Of a DNA stretch of 64,000 bases, positions 55,380 to 64,000 are shown in pieces. Every line of letters begins with the position of its first letter. The first letter of the stretch is position 1. The position numbers and the translations under genes are program-made. The stretch is from NCBI GenBank assembly GCA_024276675.1, contig JAJRWT010000027.1, positions 372,001 through 436,000 on the forward strand, in the 5' to 3' direction. This stretch comes from Myxococcota bacterium (GTDB taxonomy: Bacteria; Myxococcota_A; UBA796; JAFGLY01). The notes beneath the pieces are model-generated. The model saw only the letters and a list, made by a program, of their open reading frames with translations, did not search any database and was not told where the DNA came from.

Positions 55380-57812
55380 ATGCGACCCACGGACATCGAT
55401 CAGCGTACCCTGGATGCCCTGGACTGGGGCGTTGTCGTGGAAGCGCTCTCCTCCTGTGCCAGCACTACGCTGGGCGCCAGGATGGCGCGGGAGTCGAATC
55501 TGTTGTTCTCGCGGGATGCAGTAGTGAGAGCCTACCACGAGGTGGAAGAAGTCCTTCGTCTCCAACGGGACGGGGCCACCATACCCCTGGCGCAAATACG
55601 CGATATCACCGACGAACTCGAAGACGCATCCCACGGAGGATCCCTCGACATCCAATCCATGAGCCGCGTTGCTTCCACTATTCGCGCTCTCTTCGATTTG
55701 GAAAGGTGGCTCTTCAGGCAGCGGGACCAGGCCCCCCACCTGCTGGATCTCCTCCAGGACGCCAGCATCGATCCCGAACTGCTGAATCTTCTTGAACGAA
55801 GCTTCGATTCCAATGGTCAGCTCTCACAGGAAACCTACCCCACGCTGCGCAGCCTGACCCAACGAGCAGCCCAACTCCGTCTCGCCATTCGCAACACCAT
55901 GGAATCCCTGCTCCGAAGTGAGCACCTGGCCAATGCCATCCAGGACCGCTACATTACCCGCCGAGCCGGTCGCTACGTTCTTCCCATCAAGGCTTCCCGT
56001 CATTCCAGGCTGGGGATCGTCCACGACAGGTCCCGAACCGGTGAGACCTGCTACGTAGAACCCATGGAAGTCGTGGAGCAACAGAACGCACTCCGCGACA
56101 CGGAAATCCTCCTCGAGAGGGAAATCCGCAAGATTCTCATGGAGCTCTCCCGGAACATCGGTACCCAGGCGGACTCCATCTTCACCGCCCTGGAGGTATC
56201 CGCCCGCGTGGACCTGGCATGCGCCCGCGCAGCGCTGGGCCGGCTCTGGGATGGGAATCTTCCCGGAGTGGGTACCGGAGGAACCGTCCACCTGCCGGCT
56301 GCACGCCACCCGGTCCTGGCCCTGAGAAGAAAACGAGTAGTACCCAACGACCTGTCATTGAACGATGACCACGGTGTGCTGATACTCACGGGCCCCAACA
56401 CCGGCGGCAAGACCATCGCCCTGAAGACCCTTGGCCTGGCCGTCCTCTGTACCCGAGCGGCCATACCCCTGCCGGCAGGCCCCGACTGCCGCGTGGATTT
56501 CTTTCCCCACGTGTTCGCCCACGTGGGAGACCTTCAATCGGTGCAGGGCGACATGTCCACCTTCTCTGCCCAGGTGGAGTTCCTGAAAGATGTCCTGGAC
56601 TGCAACGGCAGGGGTACCATGGTACTGCTGGACGAAATCGCAGTGGGGACCGATCCTGCCGAAGGCGCCGCCCTTGCCAGGGCTGTCCTGGAATCCCTGG
56701 GCGAATCGGGAACCCGCGTGGCGGCTACATCACACTATGTCGAAATCAAGGCTCTCGCCGCGCTGGACGGCCGTTTCAGCGTAGCCGCCGTCCAGTACGT
56801 CGACGGAAAACCCACCTATCACATCTCCCATGACACCGTTGGCCGTTCACACGCTCTCGCCACTGCACGCCGGCTCGGGCTTCCCAAGCCCGTGCTGGCC
56901 AGGGCAAGCCAACTACTGGGAAGGGGCAGCGGGGACATCGCCCACCTCATGGATCGCCTGGAGAAAGAACTGGATCGAGCCAGCGAGATCCGCAGGAGCA
57001 ACCAACGAGAAACAGCCCGCCTGCAACTCCAGGCCGCCAAGCTGCAAAAACTGGAACAGCGTCTCCAGGACCGCAGGACGGCGTTGGAAAACAGCCTCCT
57101 GGACGAACTGCGCCAGAAACTTCGCATCCACGAGGAACAGGTAAAAGCCATGGTGGCCGCCCTCCAGGCCGACCCCCACCTGGCGCGAGCAGGCCGCACT
57201 CTCCAGGAAATCCGTGGAATCCAAAGCTCCATGAGCCCCACAGCAAAAGCCCCCAGGCCGCCGAAAGACTCCGGAAAGCTACAGCCAGGCGACCTGGTCC
57301 TGGTGCGTCCCCTGAATCGCCGAGGCTACATCGTCTTCCTGAAGGGAAACCGCGTGCAGGTGCAGGTGGGTTCCACCAGAACATGGGTGAAAATCACCGA
57401 CATCGACGCCTCCAGCCAGAGCAGCCGCGCCGCTTCGGGTCCAGAAAAAAGGACCGGTGGCTCCCGGGCCAGATGGGAGAAGCGCCCCGTCTGTCGGGGC
57501 ACGAGCGCTCATTTCGGCGGGCTCCCCATGCCTTCCAACACCGTGGATCTGCGCGGCAAGCGAGTGGAAGAAGCCCTTTCCGACACGGAGTTCTTCCTGG
57601 ACGGACTGCTGCTGAAAGGGCACCCCGTGGCATACCTCCTACACGGCCACGGTACGGGCGCGTTGAAGGCTGCACTTCGAAGCTGGTTGCCCACCTGCCC
57701 CTACGCCCGTCGTTGGAGGCCCGGGGACGAAAGAGAGGGTGGTGACGCATGGACCGTAGTGGAATTGTCCAGTGGGGAAACATCACCCGGAGGGCAAGAC
57801 AACCAAGGCTGA
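55380..57812 (+). CDS. mutS2: MutS2 family ATPase/endonuclease
   Basis: ILTGPNTGGKTIALKTLGL, MVLLDEIAVGTDPAEGAALA, C-terminal Smr VDLRGKRVEEAL...LLHGHGTGALKAALRSWL. Confidence 0.95.
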   Translation: MRPTDIDQRTLDALDWGVVVEALSSCASTTLGARMARESNLLFSRDAVVRAYHEVEEVLRLQRDGATIPLAQIRDITDELEDASHGGSLDIQSMSRVASTIRALFDLERWLFRQRDQAPHLLDLLQDASIDPELLNLLERSFDSNGQLSQETYPTLRSLTQRAAQLRLAIRNTMESLLRSEHLANAIQDRYITRRAGRYVLPIKASRHSRLGIVHDRSRTGETCYVEPMEVVEQQNALRDTEILLEREIRKILMELSRNIGTQADSIFTALEVSARVDLACARAALGRLWDGNLPGVGTGGTVHLPAARHPVLALRRKRVVPNDLSLNDDHGVLILTGPNTGGKTIALKTLGLAVLCTRAAIPLPAGPDCRVDFFPHVFAHVGDLQSVQGDMSTFSAQVEFLKDVLDCNGRGTMVLLDEIAVGTDPAEGAALARAVLESLGESGTRVAATSHYVEIKALAALDGRFSVAAVQYVDGKPTYHISHDTVGRSHALATARRLGLPKPVLARASQLLGRGSGDIAHLMDRLEKELDRASEIRRSNQRETARLQLQAAKLQKLEQRLQDRRTALENSLLDELRQKLRIHEEQVKAMVAALQADPHLARAGRTLQEIRGIQSSMSPTAKAPRPPKDSGKLQPGDLVLVRPLNRRGYIVFLKGNRVQVQVGSTRTWVKITDIDASSQSSRAASGPEKRTGGSRARWEKRPVCRGTSAHFGGLPMPSNTVDLRGKRVEEALSDTEFFLDGLLLKGHPVAYLLHGHGTGALKAALRSWLPTCPYARRWRPGDEREGGDAWTVVELSSGETSPGGQDNQG

Positions 57813-57871
57813 TAACCAGCTTTATCAGCTCTTTTCCCTCCAATGAGACACATCAAACTGCACAGTACTGT

Positions 57872-57900
57872 TTGACGAAGGGCACAAAACACTTTAGCCT
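57872..57900 (+). promoter_or_regulatory. Possible sigma70-like promoter (TTGACG-N17-TAGCCT)
   Basis: Good -35, weak -10, 17-bp spacing, just upstream of the operator-like palindrome. Confidence 0.4.
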
Positions 57901-57909
57901 CTTCGACTT

Positions 57910-57927
57910 TGAATGAACGCTCATTCA
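57910..57927. promoter_or_regulatory. FadR(TetR)-like operator palindrome TGAATGAACGCTCATTCA
   Basis: Perfect 7-bp arms around 4-bp spacer, upstream of the fadN/fadA-like genes; resembles the Bacillus FadR box TGAATGA-N4-TCATTCA. Confidence 0.75.
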
Positions 57928-57998
57928 TTGGCGCGGAGTCTTGCACCCGCGCCTACCGCAGCCTGGCTACGGTAATATTTTTTCTGCTGGGAGGAAAG

Positions 57999-60377
57999 AT
58001 GGGTTTCGAAATCAAGAAGGTCGCCGTTCTGGGTGCCGGGGTCATGGGCCAGGGCATCGCCGCCCACCTGGCCAATGCGGGTATTCCATCGGTGCTCTAC
58101 GACATTGTCCCCTCGGACGCCCCCGACCATGACCGTTCAAGGCTTGCGAGAGAGGGCATCATCAACGCCACCAGGCTCAAACCAGCGGCCTTCTACAAGA
58201 AATCCGATGCCGCTCTCATCACCGCCGCCAACTACGAAGACCACGCCGACCTGCTGGCCGGCTGCGACTGGATTATCGAAGTAGTGGTCGAAAACCTCGC
58301 CATCAAGAGCAAGGTATTCGAATGGGTGGGCAAGAATCGTAAACCCGGCTCAATCGTGAGTTCCAACACCTCGGGAATCCCCCTGGCTGCCATGGCAGAT
58401 GGAATGTCTGACGAAATGCGGCAGCACTTCCTGGTGAGCCATTTCTTCAACCCGGTTCGTTACATGCGACTGCTGGAGTTGGTTGCCGGTGCCGGCACCT
58501 TGCCGGAAATCGTCGACACCATCGCCGAATTCGGCGAAAAGGTCCTGGGCAAGGGTATCGTATTCTGCAAGGACACTCCGAATTTCGTTGCAAACCGCAT
58601 CGGTGTCCATGGGATCATCTCGGTCTTTCACCACATGGAGCGCCTTGGCCTCTCCATCGAAGTGGTTGACTCCATCTTCGGCACCCCCATGGGCAGGCCG
58701 GCATCAGCGGTCTTTCGCACGGCCGACATGGTGGGCCTGGACACTTTGGTCCACGTCATCAAGAACGTCTACGACGGCTGCCCCGACGACGAACAACGCG
58801 ACTTCTTCCAGCCCCCCGCCTGGCTGCTGCGCATGTTGGAAGAGGGCGCCCTGGGTTCCAAGACCGGAAAGGGTTTCTACCAGAAGATCAAAAAGGATGG
58901 CAAGTCCATCATCCTGGCCCGAAACCTTGCAACCGGCGAGTATGCCCCCAAGAAGAAGGTACGCCTGGACAGCATCGGCAAGGCCCGCGGCAAGAACAGC
59001 CCGGGCGAATCCATCAAGGCGCTCATCAGCGCTCGCGACGAAGGCGCTGCCCTGGCCTGGGCCTGCACGGCAGATACGCTCATCTATTCGGCCAATCGCC
59101 TCCATGAGGTCGCCGACGACATCGTTAACATCGACAGGGCCATGCGATGGGGCTTCGGCTACGAACTGGGGCCCTTCGAAGCCTGGGACGCCATCGGCGT
59201 AAAGGAATCCATCGCACGCATGGAAGCAGAAGGGCGGAAGGTTCCCACCTGGGTCGAGGAAATGTTGGCCGCCGGGCGCTCCAGCTTCTACGTCAGCGAC
59301 GAATCAGGCAATCTTACCTACTGGGATCCCGTCGAAGCCACCGGCAGACCTGTCCCCATGTCCGAAAAGTGGTTCTTCATCAAGGACCACAAGAACAAAG
59401 AAACAACCCTGGCATCCAATGCCTCCGCCTCCATCGTCGACATCGGCGAACAGGTCATGCTGTTGGAGTTCCACAGCAAGTTCAACTCCATCGACGACGA
59501 AATCCTTGACATGTACGAACGTGCCATGGATGAACTGGACTCGGGCAGGTGGGCCGGCCTGGTGGTGGGCAACCAGGGGGGGAGAGCATTCTGCGCCGGT
59601 GCCAACCTCTTCGCCGTGGGAATGGCGGCCATGTCCATGCAATGGGATGTCCTGGAAACAATGGTGAAGCGCCTGCAAGACATCCTGGATCGCGCAAAGT
59701 ACTCCTCGAAACCCGTGGTCACGGCTCCTTGGGGCCTCACCCTGGGCGGCGGCGCCGAGATCGCCATGCAGTCTTCGGCCACCCAGGCTGCCGGCGAGTT
59801 GTACATGGGTCTCGTGGAGGTCGGCGTGGGAGTCATTCCGGCAGGAGGAGGCTGCAAGGAAATGCTGGCCCGTTACCTGGGCGATATACCGGAGGGTACC
59901 GAGTACGACCCCAACCCATTCGTCCAGGCCGCCTACAAGAACATTGCCCTGGCCAAGGTGGCCACCTCCGCCGAGGAAGCACGGGCAATGGCATACCTCA
60001 GGCCCTCCGACAGGCTCACCATCGACCCGGACGCCCTCATCCACGATGCCAGGAACGTTGCGCTGGGGCTTTCGATTGCGGGTTACAAGCCTCCACGCCG
60101 CCGCAGGTTCCTACTACCCGGTCCCGGTGGCAAGGCAGCCATCGAATTGTTCCTGTACCAGATGCAGCAAGGGGGTTGGGCCACCGAACACGATGTAGTG
60201 GTGGGCAAGAAGCTCGCTCACGTGATGACCGGTGGCGACATCCCGTCCAAGACATGGATGACCGAAGAACAAATCCTGGAGTTGGAAAGAGAAGCCTTCA
60301 TGTCCCTCTGCGGTATGAGAAAAACCCAGGCTCGCATCCAGCACATGCTCTCCAAGGGCAAACCCCTTCGGAACTAG
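57999..60377 (+). CDS. fadN: 3-hydroxyacyl-CoA dehydrogenase/enoyl-CoA hydratase (FadN-like order)
   Basis: KKVAVLGAGVMGQGIAAHLANAGI; C-terminal crotonase GGRAFCAGANLFAVGMAAM...WGLTLGGGAEIAMQS; RBS GGAGGAAAG. Confidence 0.92.
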   Translation: MGFEIKKVAVLGAGVMGQGIAAHLANAGIPSVLYDIVPSDAPDHDRSRLAREGIINATRLKPAAFYKKSDAALITAANYEDHADLLAGCDWIIEVVVENLAIKSKVFEWVGKNRKPGSIVSSNTSGIPLAAMADGMSDEMRQHFLVSHFFNPVRYMRLLELVAGAGTLPEIVDTIAEFGEKVLGKGIVFCKDTPNFVANRIGVHGIISVFHHMERLGLSIEVVDSIFGTPMGRPASAVFRTADMVGLDTLVHVIKNVYDGCPDDEQRDFFQPPAWLLRMLEEGALGSKTGKGFYQKIKKDGKSIILARNLATGEYAPKKKVRLDSIGKARGKNSPGESIKALISARDEGAALAWACTADTLIYSANRLHEVADDIVNIDRAMRWGFGYELGPFEAWDAIGVKESIARMEAEGRKVPTWVEEMLAAGRSSFYVSDESGNLTYWDPVEATGRPVPMSEKWFFIKDHKNKETTLASNASASIVDIGEQVMLLEFHSKFNSIDDEILDMYERAMDELDSGRWAGLVVGNQGGRAFCAGANLFAVGMAAMSMQWDVLETMVKRLQDILDRAKYSSKPVVTAPWGLTLGGGAEIAMQSSATQAAGELYMGLVEVGVGVIPAGGGCKEMLARYLGDIPEGTEYDPNPFVQAAYKNIALAKVATSAEEARAMAYLRPSDRLTIDPDALIHDARNVALGLSIAGYKPPRRRRFLLPGPGGKAAIELFLYQMQQGGWATEHDVVVGKKLAHVMTGGDIPSKTWMTEEQILELEREAFMSLCGMRKTQARIQHMLSKGKPLRN

Positions 60378-60403
60378 GATCCCCAACACGCGGAGAAACA
60401 GAC

Positions 60404-61582
60404 ATGTCAACATTCAATCCAAGAGACGTGGTCGTTGTCCAAGCGCTTCGCACCGCCGTTACGAAGGCCAAGCGCGGGTCTTTCAAGGATACCCGACCCG
60501 ACGACCTGCTCATGGCCGTGCTCAAAGGGCTCATGGAGAGGGTGCCGTCGCTGGATCCCCAACAAGTGGAAGACGTCGTCATCGGCTGCGCCTTCCCGGA
60601 AGGGGAACAGGGTATGAACGTGGCCAGAATCGCCGCCCTGGGGGCGGGGCTCCCGGACACGGTGCCGGCCATGACGGTGAACCGTTTCTGCTCTTCCGGC
60701 CTGCAGGCGCTGGCACAGGCGGCCGCAGCCATTCAGGCGGGCTGGATCGACATCGCAATCACCGGCGGGGTGGAATCGATGTCCATCATCCCCATGGGCG
60801 GAGACAGGCCATCTCCCAACCCCGGGATCATGGAATCACGGCCCGGTGTCTACTCGCCCATGGGTACCACCTCCGAAAACGTGTCCCAGCGCTTCAATAT
60901 CTCCCGCGAAGACCAGGATGCCTTCGGGCTCGCTTCCAACCAGAAGGCGGTGGCGGCAATCACGGAAGGTCGCTTCAAGGAAGAAATCGTTCCCGTAACA
61001 ATCCGCGTCTTCCAGAACGGGCAATGGACCGAAAAAGTCATCGACACCGACGAAGGGCCCAGGGCCGACGCCAGCCTGGAAGCCATGGCCAGGCTCAAGC
61101 CCGTCTTTGCCACCGATGGCCGCAGCACGGCGGGGAACTCCTCACAGACCTCTGACGGTGCAGCAGCCACACTCATCATGGCCCGCGAAAAGGCGCAGGA
61201 GTTGGGGCTTCCAACCTTGGCCGTGCTTCGTTCCTTCCAGGTGGTGGGCGTCGACCCCGAGATCATGGGAGTCGGTCCGCGCTACGCTATCCCAAGGGCC
61301 CTGGACAAGGCGGGTATCTCCATCGAAGACGTGGATCTCTTCGAAATCAACGAAGCATTTGCTTCCCAGGCCCTCTACTGCGTTCGCGAACTGGGAATCC
61401 AGCACTCCAGGGTCAACGTCAACGGCGGGGCCATCGCCCTGGGCCATCCACTGGGTTGTACGGGCGCCAAGCTCACCGCCACCTTGCTACACGAACTCCG
61501 CCGTAGAGGCGGCCGCTTCGGCGTGGTCTCCATGTGCATCGGTGGTGGCATGGGAGCAGCAGCGGTCTTCGAGCGCGAATAG
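60404..61582 (+). CDS. fadA: Acetyl-CoA acyltransferase (thiolase)
   Basis: VNRFCSSGLQALAQAA, NEAFASQAL, NVNGGAIALGHPLGCTGAK, CIGGGMGAAAVFE. Confidence 0.94.
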   Translation: MSTFNPRDVVVVQALRTAVTKAKRGSFKDTRPDDLLMAVLKGLMERVPSLDPQQVEDVVIGCAFPEGEQGMNVARIAALGAGLPDTVPAMTVNRFCSSGLQALAQAAAAIQAGWIDIAITGGVESMSIIPMGGDRPSPNPGIMESRPGVYSPMGTTSENVSQRFNISREDQDAFGLASNQKAVAAITEGRFKEEIVPVTIRVFQNGQWTEKVIDTDEGPRADASLEAMARLKPVFATDGRSTAGNSSQTSDGAAATLIMAREKAQELGLPTLAVLRSFQVVGVDPEIMGVGPRYAIPRALDKAGISIEDVDLFEINEAFASQALYCVRELGIQHSRVNVNGGAIALGHPLGCTGAKLTATLLHELRRRGGRFGVVSMCIGGGMGAAAVFERE

Positions 61583-61585
61583 AAC

Positions 61586-62806
61586 ATGACTGTCCTCGAT
61601 ACCCTCGCCAACCGTGGCTTCATCGAGGACTGCACCAACCTGCCGGGTTTGGAGCACCTGCTGTCCCGGGGGCCCGTAACCGCCTACATCGGTTTCGACC
61701 CCACGGCCAGCTCGCTTCATGCAGGCAGCCTGGTGCAGCTCATGGCCATGGCCCATCTACAACGAGCCGGTCACAGAGTCATCGCCCTGCTGGGCACGGG
61801 GACTGCACTGGTGGGTGACCCCAGCGGCAAGACCGAAGCCCGCCCCATGCTCACCCGGCAAAGTCTGGAACAAAACGCGCGAGGCATAGCCGAACAACTC
61901 CGACGATTCGTGGACCTGGACGGGCAGGGAAGCCTGCTCCAGGACAACCGGGACTGGTTGCTGGATCTGGGCTACATCGACTTCCTACGCGACATCGGCA
62001 GGCATTTCAGCGTGAATCGGATGCTCTCCGCTGAAGCCTACAAGATCCGCATGGAAAAGGGCCTCTCCTTCCTGGAGTTCAACTACCAGTTGCTCCAGGC
62101 CTATGACTTCCTGGTCCTGTTCCGGCGGCATGGCTGCCGGCTGCAACTGGGAGGCCGAGATCAATGGGGCAACATCGTAGCGGGTATCGACCTGGTGAGG
62201 CGCGAGGAACAGTGCGAGGTCTTTGGTCTTACCACCCCACTGGTGACCACGGGCTCAGGTGAAAAGATGGGCAAGACCGCAGCCGGCGCCGCCTGGCTCG
62301 ATGGCAGCATGTTCCCACCATACGACTACTACCAGTTCTGGCGCAACACCCCCGACAAGGACGTGGGCCGTTTCCTTCGCCTGTTCACCTTCCTGTCACT
62401 GGAAGAAATCCACCAGTTGGAACAACTCCAGGGAGCCGACATCAACTCGGCCAAGGAACGCCTGGCCTTCGAAACCACCGCGCTGCTGCACGGCAGGGAA
62501 CAGGCGGTGCGTGCCCAGGAAGGCGCACGAGCCGCCTTCGGAGGCGGCGGAGCACGAGACGAGATCCCTACCCACGAGACCACGATTCCGCGCCAGATTG
62601 TCGACATCCTGGTGGCATCCGGGCTCTGTTCCTCCAAGTCCGACGCAAGGCGACAGTTGAAGGCAGGGGCCATCAAGCTGGGTCCACACAAGATCACCGA
62701 CATCTACTTCGTTGTGACTCCACGACACCTGGATCAAAAAGGCTCTGTGGACCTGCGAAGGGGCAAGAAGCGACTGGTAAGGATTCGGGCCAGGACTACT
62801 GCGTAG
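61586..62806 (+). CDS. tyrS: Tyrosyl-tRNA synthetase
   Basis: YIGFDPTASSLHAGSL (HIGH-like), LGGRDQWGNI, GEKMGKT (KMSKS-like), C-terminal S4. Confidence 0.95.
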   Translation: MTVLDTLANRGFIEDCTNLPGLEHLLSRGPVTAYIGFDPTASSLHAGSLVQLMAMAHLQRAGHRVIALLGTGTALVGDPSGKTEARPMLTRQSLEQNARGIAEQLRRFVDLDGQGSLLQDNRDWLLDLGYIDFLRDIGRHFSVNRMLSAEAYKIRMEKGLSFLEFNYQLLQAYDFLVLFRRHGCRLQLGGRDQWGNIVAGIDLVRREEQCEVFGLTTPLVTTGSGEKMGKTAAGAAWLDGSMFPPYDYYQFWRNTPDKDVGRFLRLFTFLSLEEIHQLEQLQGADINSAKERLAFETTALLHGREQAVRAQEGARAAFGGGGARDEIPTHETTIPRQIVDILVASGLCSSKSDARRQLKAGAIKLGPHKITDIYFVVTPRHLDQKGSVDLRRGKKRLVRIRARTTA

Positions 62807-62838
62807 CACCGAGGGCAGGATGTCGATGCCACGGGGCT

Positions 62839-63999
62839 CTACTTGAGCGAGTCCAGGCGCCTGCGAAGCGCTTTTCGGGCATCGTGAATGCCGCCCGACT
62901 CGGTAGCCTCCATGGCAGCCTCGTAGTACTTGCGTGCTTCTTCGCTGTTGCCGGCATCGCGGGCCATGTCGCCCAGTTCCCGGTTTGCCACCAGTACCTT
63001 GTTCCAGTCCTTGCTCTGCAGGGCGGGCTCCAGCGCAGCCTGGAAAGCCTCACGGGAGCCGGAGATCTCCCCCACCGATTTCAGGGCCATGCCCAGGTTG
63101 AAGTGGATTTCTTTCCTCAAGAGCCTGTCGGCGGGAGCCAGGTGTTCCATGGCCTGGCGGAACAGGCTGGCGGCTTCATGATGGTTGCCCGCCAGGAAAT
63201 TGAACAGCCCCAGGTTGTAGGTATCTGCGGCCAACAACTGCTTGAAGTTGAGTTTCCCGGTGAGTTCAAGGGCATGGCCGGCGCTGTTGATGGCAGCCTG
63301 GAAGTGCTTCAGGGTCGCCTGGGCCTGGCCCAGGAGGGCACTGGCGGTCCGCTCCTTTACCGGGTTTCGCAAAGCCTGCGCTATCTGCACACAACGATTG
63401 AGTACATCCGCTGCCTTGTCGGCCTGCTTGGTGAAGAGCAGGGTTTCCCCGAGGTTGAGAGCAGCTTCCAGGGCCAGGGCTCCCTGGCCGATCTGCCCGG
63501 CACGCTCGTTGGCGGTCTTGAACTGCTGGATGGCTTCGGAGAACTTCCGGTCCCGCTTGTAGACGAGCCCCCTGATGAAGGCAGCCTGGGCCTTGACATT
63601 GGGAGAGTCGGATGAGGTTTCGGCCAACTCCACCTGCTCAAGTGCGGCGTTGGAGTTGCCGTCGGACAGTTCGATCATGGCAATCTGGCTGTGGACCTCG
63701 GCGGCACGCATCTTGTCGCCTTCGGAGTTGAAAAAGGTGAGAGAATCGTTTGCGCGATCTCGGGCCCTGAAGAGGTCGCCCCTCCGCTGGTCCAGCCGAC
63801 TCCCCAGCAGCAGAACCCAACCCTGCATGGTGCGGTCGTCCACCTGGGAAGCCCAGGCAATGGCTTCGTTGAACACCTTTTCGGCGGGTTCGACAGCATT
63901 CGCCAGGATGAGACGTTCCAGCAGGTTCATCAACACAGCCCTGCGCATGGGATCAGGCCAGGACACATCCGGAAACTCTTTGAGGATCTCGTGGGCCAT
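62839..63999 (-). CDS. TPR-repeat protein (probably 5'-truncated by window)
   Basis: Regular ~34-aa helical repeats (e.g. AADTYNLGLFNFLAGNHHEAASLFRQAMEHLAP; HFNLGMALKSVGEISGSREAFQAAL); open to the window edge. Confidence 0.8.
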   Translation of the reverse strand: MAHEILKEFPDVSWPDPMRRAVLMNLLERLILANAVEPAEKVFNEAIAWASQVDDRTMQGWVLLLGSRLDQRRGDLFRARDRANDSLTFFNSEGDKMRAAEVHSQIAMIELSDGNSNAALEQVELAETSSDSPNVKAQAAFIRGLVYKRDRKFSEAIQQFKTANERAGQIGQGALALEAALNLGETLLFTKQADKAADVLNRCVQIAQALRNPVKERTASALLGQAQATLKHFQAAINSAGHALELTGKLNFKQLLAADTYNLGLFNFLAGNHHEAASLFRQAMEHLAPADRLLRKEIHFNLGMALKSVGEISGSREAFQAALEPALQSKDWNKVLVANRELGDMARDAGNSEEARKYYEAAMEATESGGIHDARKALRRRLDSLK

Positions 64000-64000
64000 T

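Noticed and set aside
1-64000. tRNA, rRNA or CRISPR loci
   Set aside because: None recognised by eye; tRNAscan-SE, Infernal and a CRISPR finder would be needed to exclude them.

Overview
The window is a GC-rich, gene-dense chromosomal segment. Paralog style, abundant MopE/FG-GAP lipoproteins and Lys/Ala-rich proteins suggest a Myxococcota/deltaproteobacteria-like host (inference only). Housekeeping genes recognised: dnaE (5'-truncated by the window), lipB, an HU/IHF-like gene, ygiQ, rlmB, rarA, mutS2, a fadN/fadA-like pair and tyrS. Accessory content: two toxin-antitoxin modules (Phd/PIN and HipBA), two adjacent radical-SAM genes, an asparagine-synthetase-like gene, an 8.5-kb FG-GAP/MopE lipoprotein gene, a branched-chain/sterol-type CoA locus (37.7-45.2 kb) and a large PilZ-containing multidomain gene (50.8-54.0 kb). 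Strongest novelty candidates: (1) a 931-aa HMG-CoA-synthase-like/DUF35/SDR/SCP2 fusion, adjacent to an SCPx-like thiolase and a domain-swapped MFE-2; (2) a protein with two intact PilZ motifs, an alpha/beta hydrolase and a SAM methyltransferase, divergent from a metallo-beta-lactamase-fold gene; (3) a lipoprotein with four sets of exactly seven FG-GAP repeats, three of them inserted at the same register of a MopE-type repeat; (4) a histone-H1-like repeat tail fused to a membrane protein; (5) a 55-bp near-identical intergenic repeat upstream of two membrane-protein genes. All assignments come from reading motifs by eye; no database search was run.
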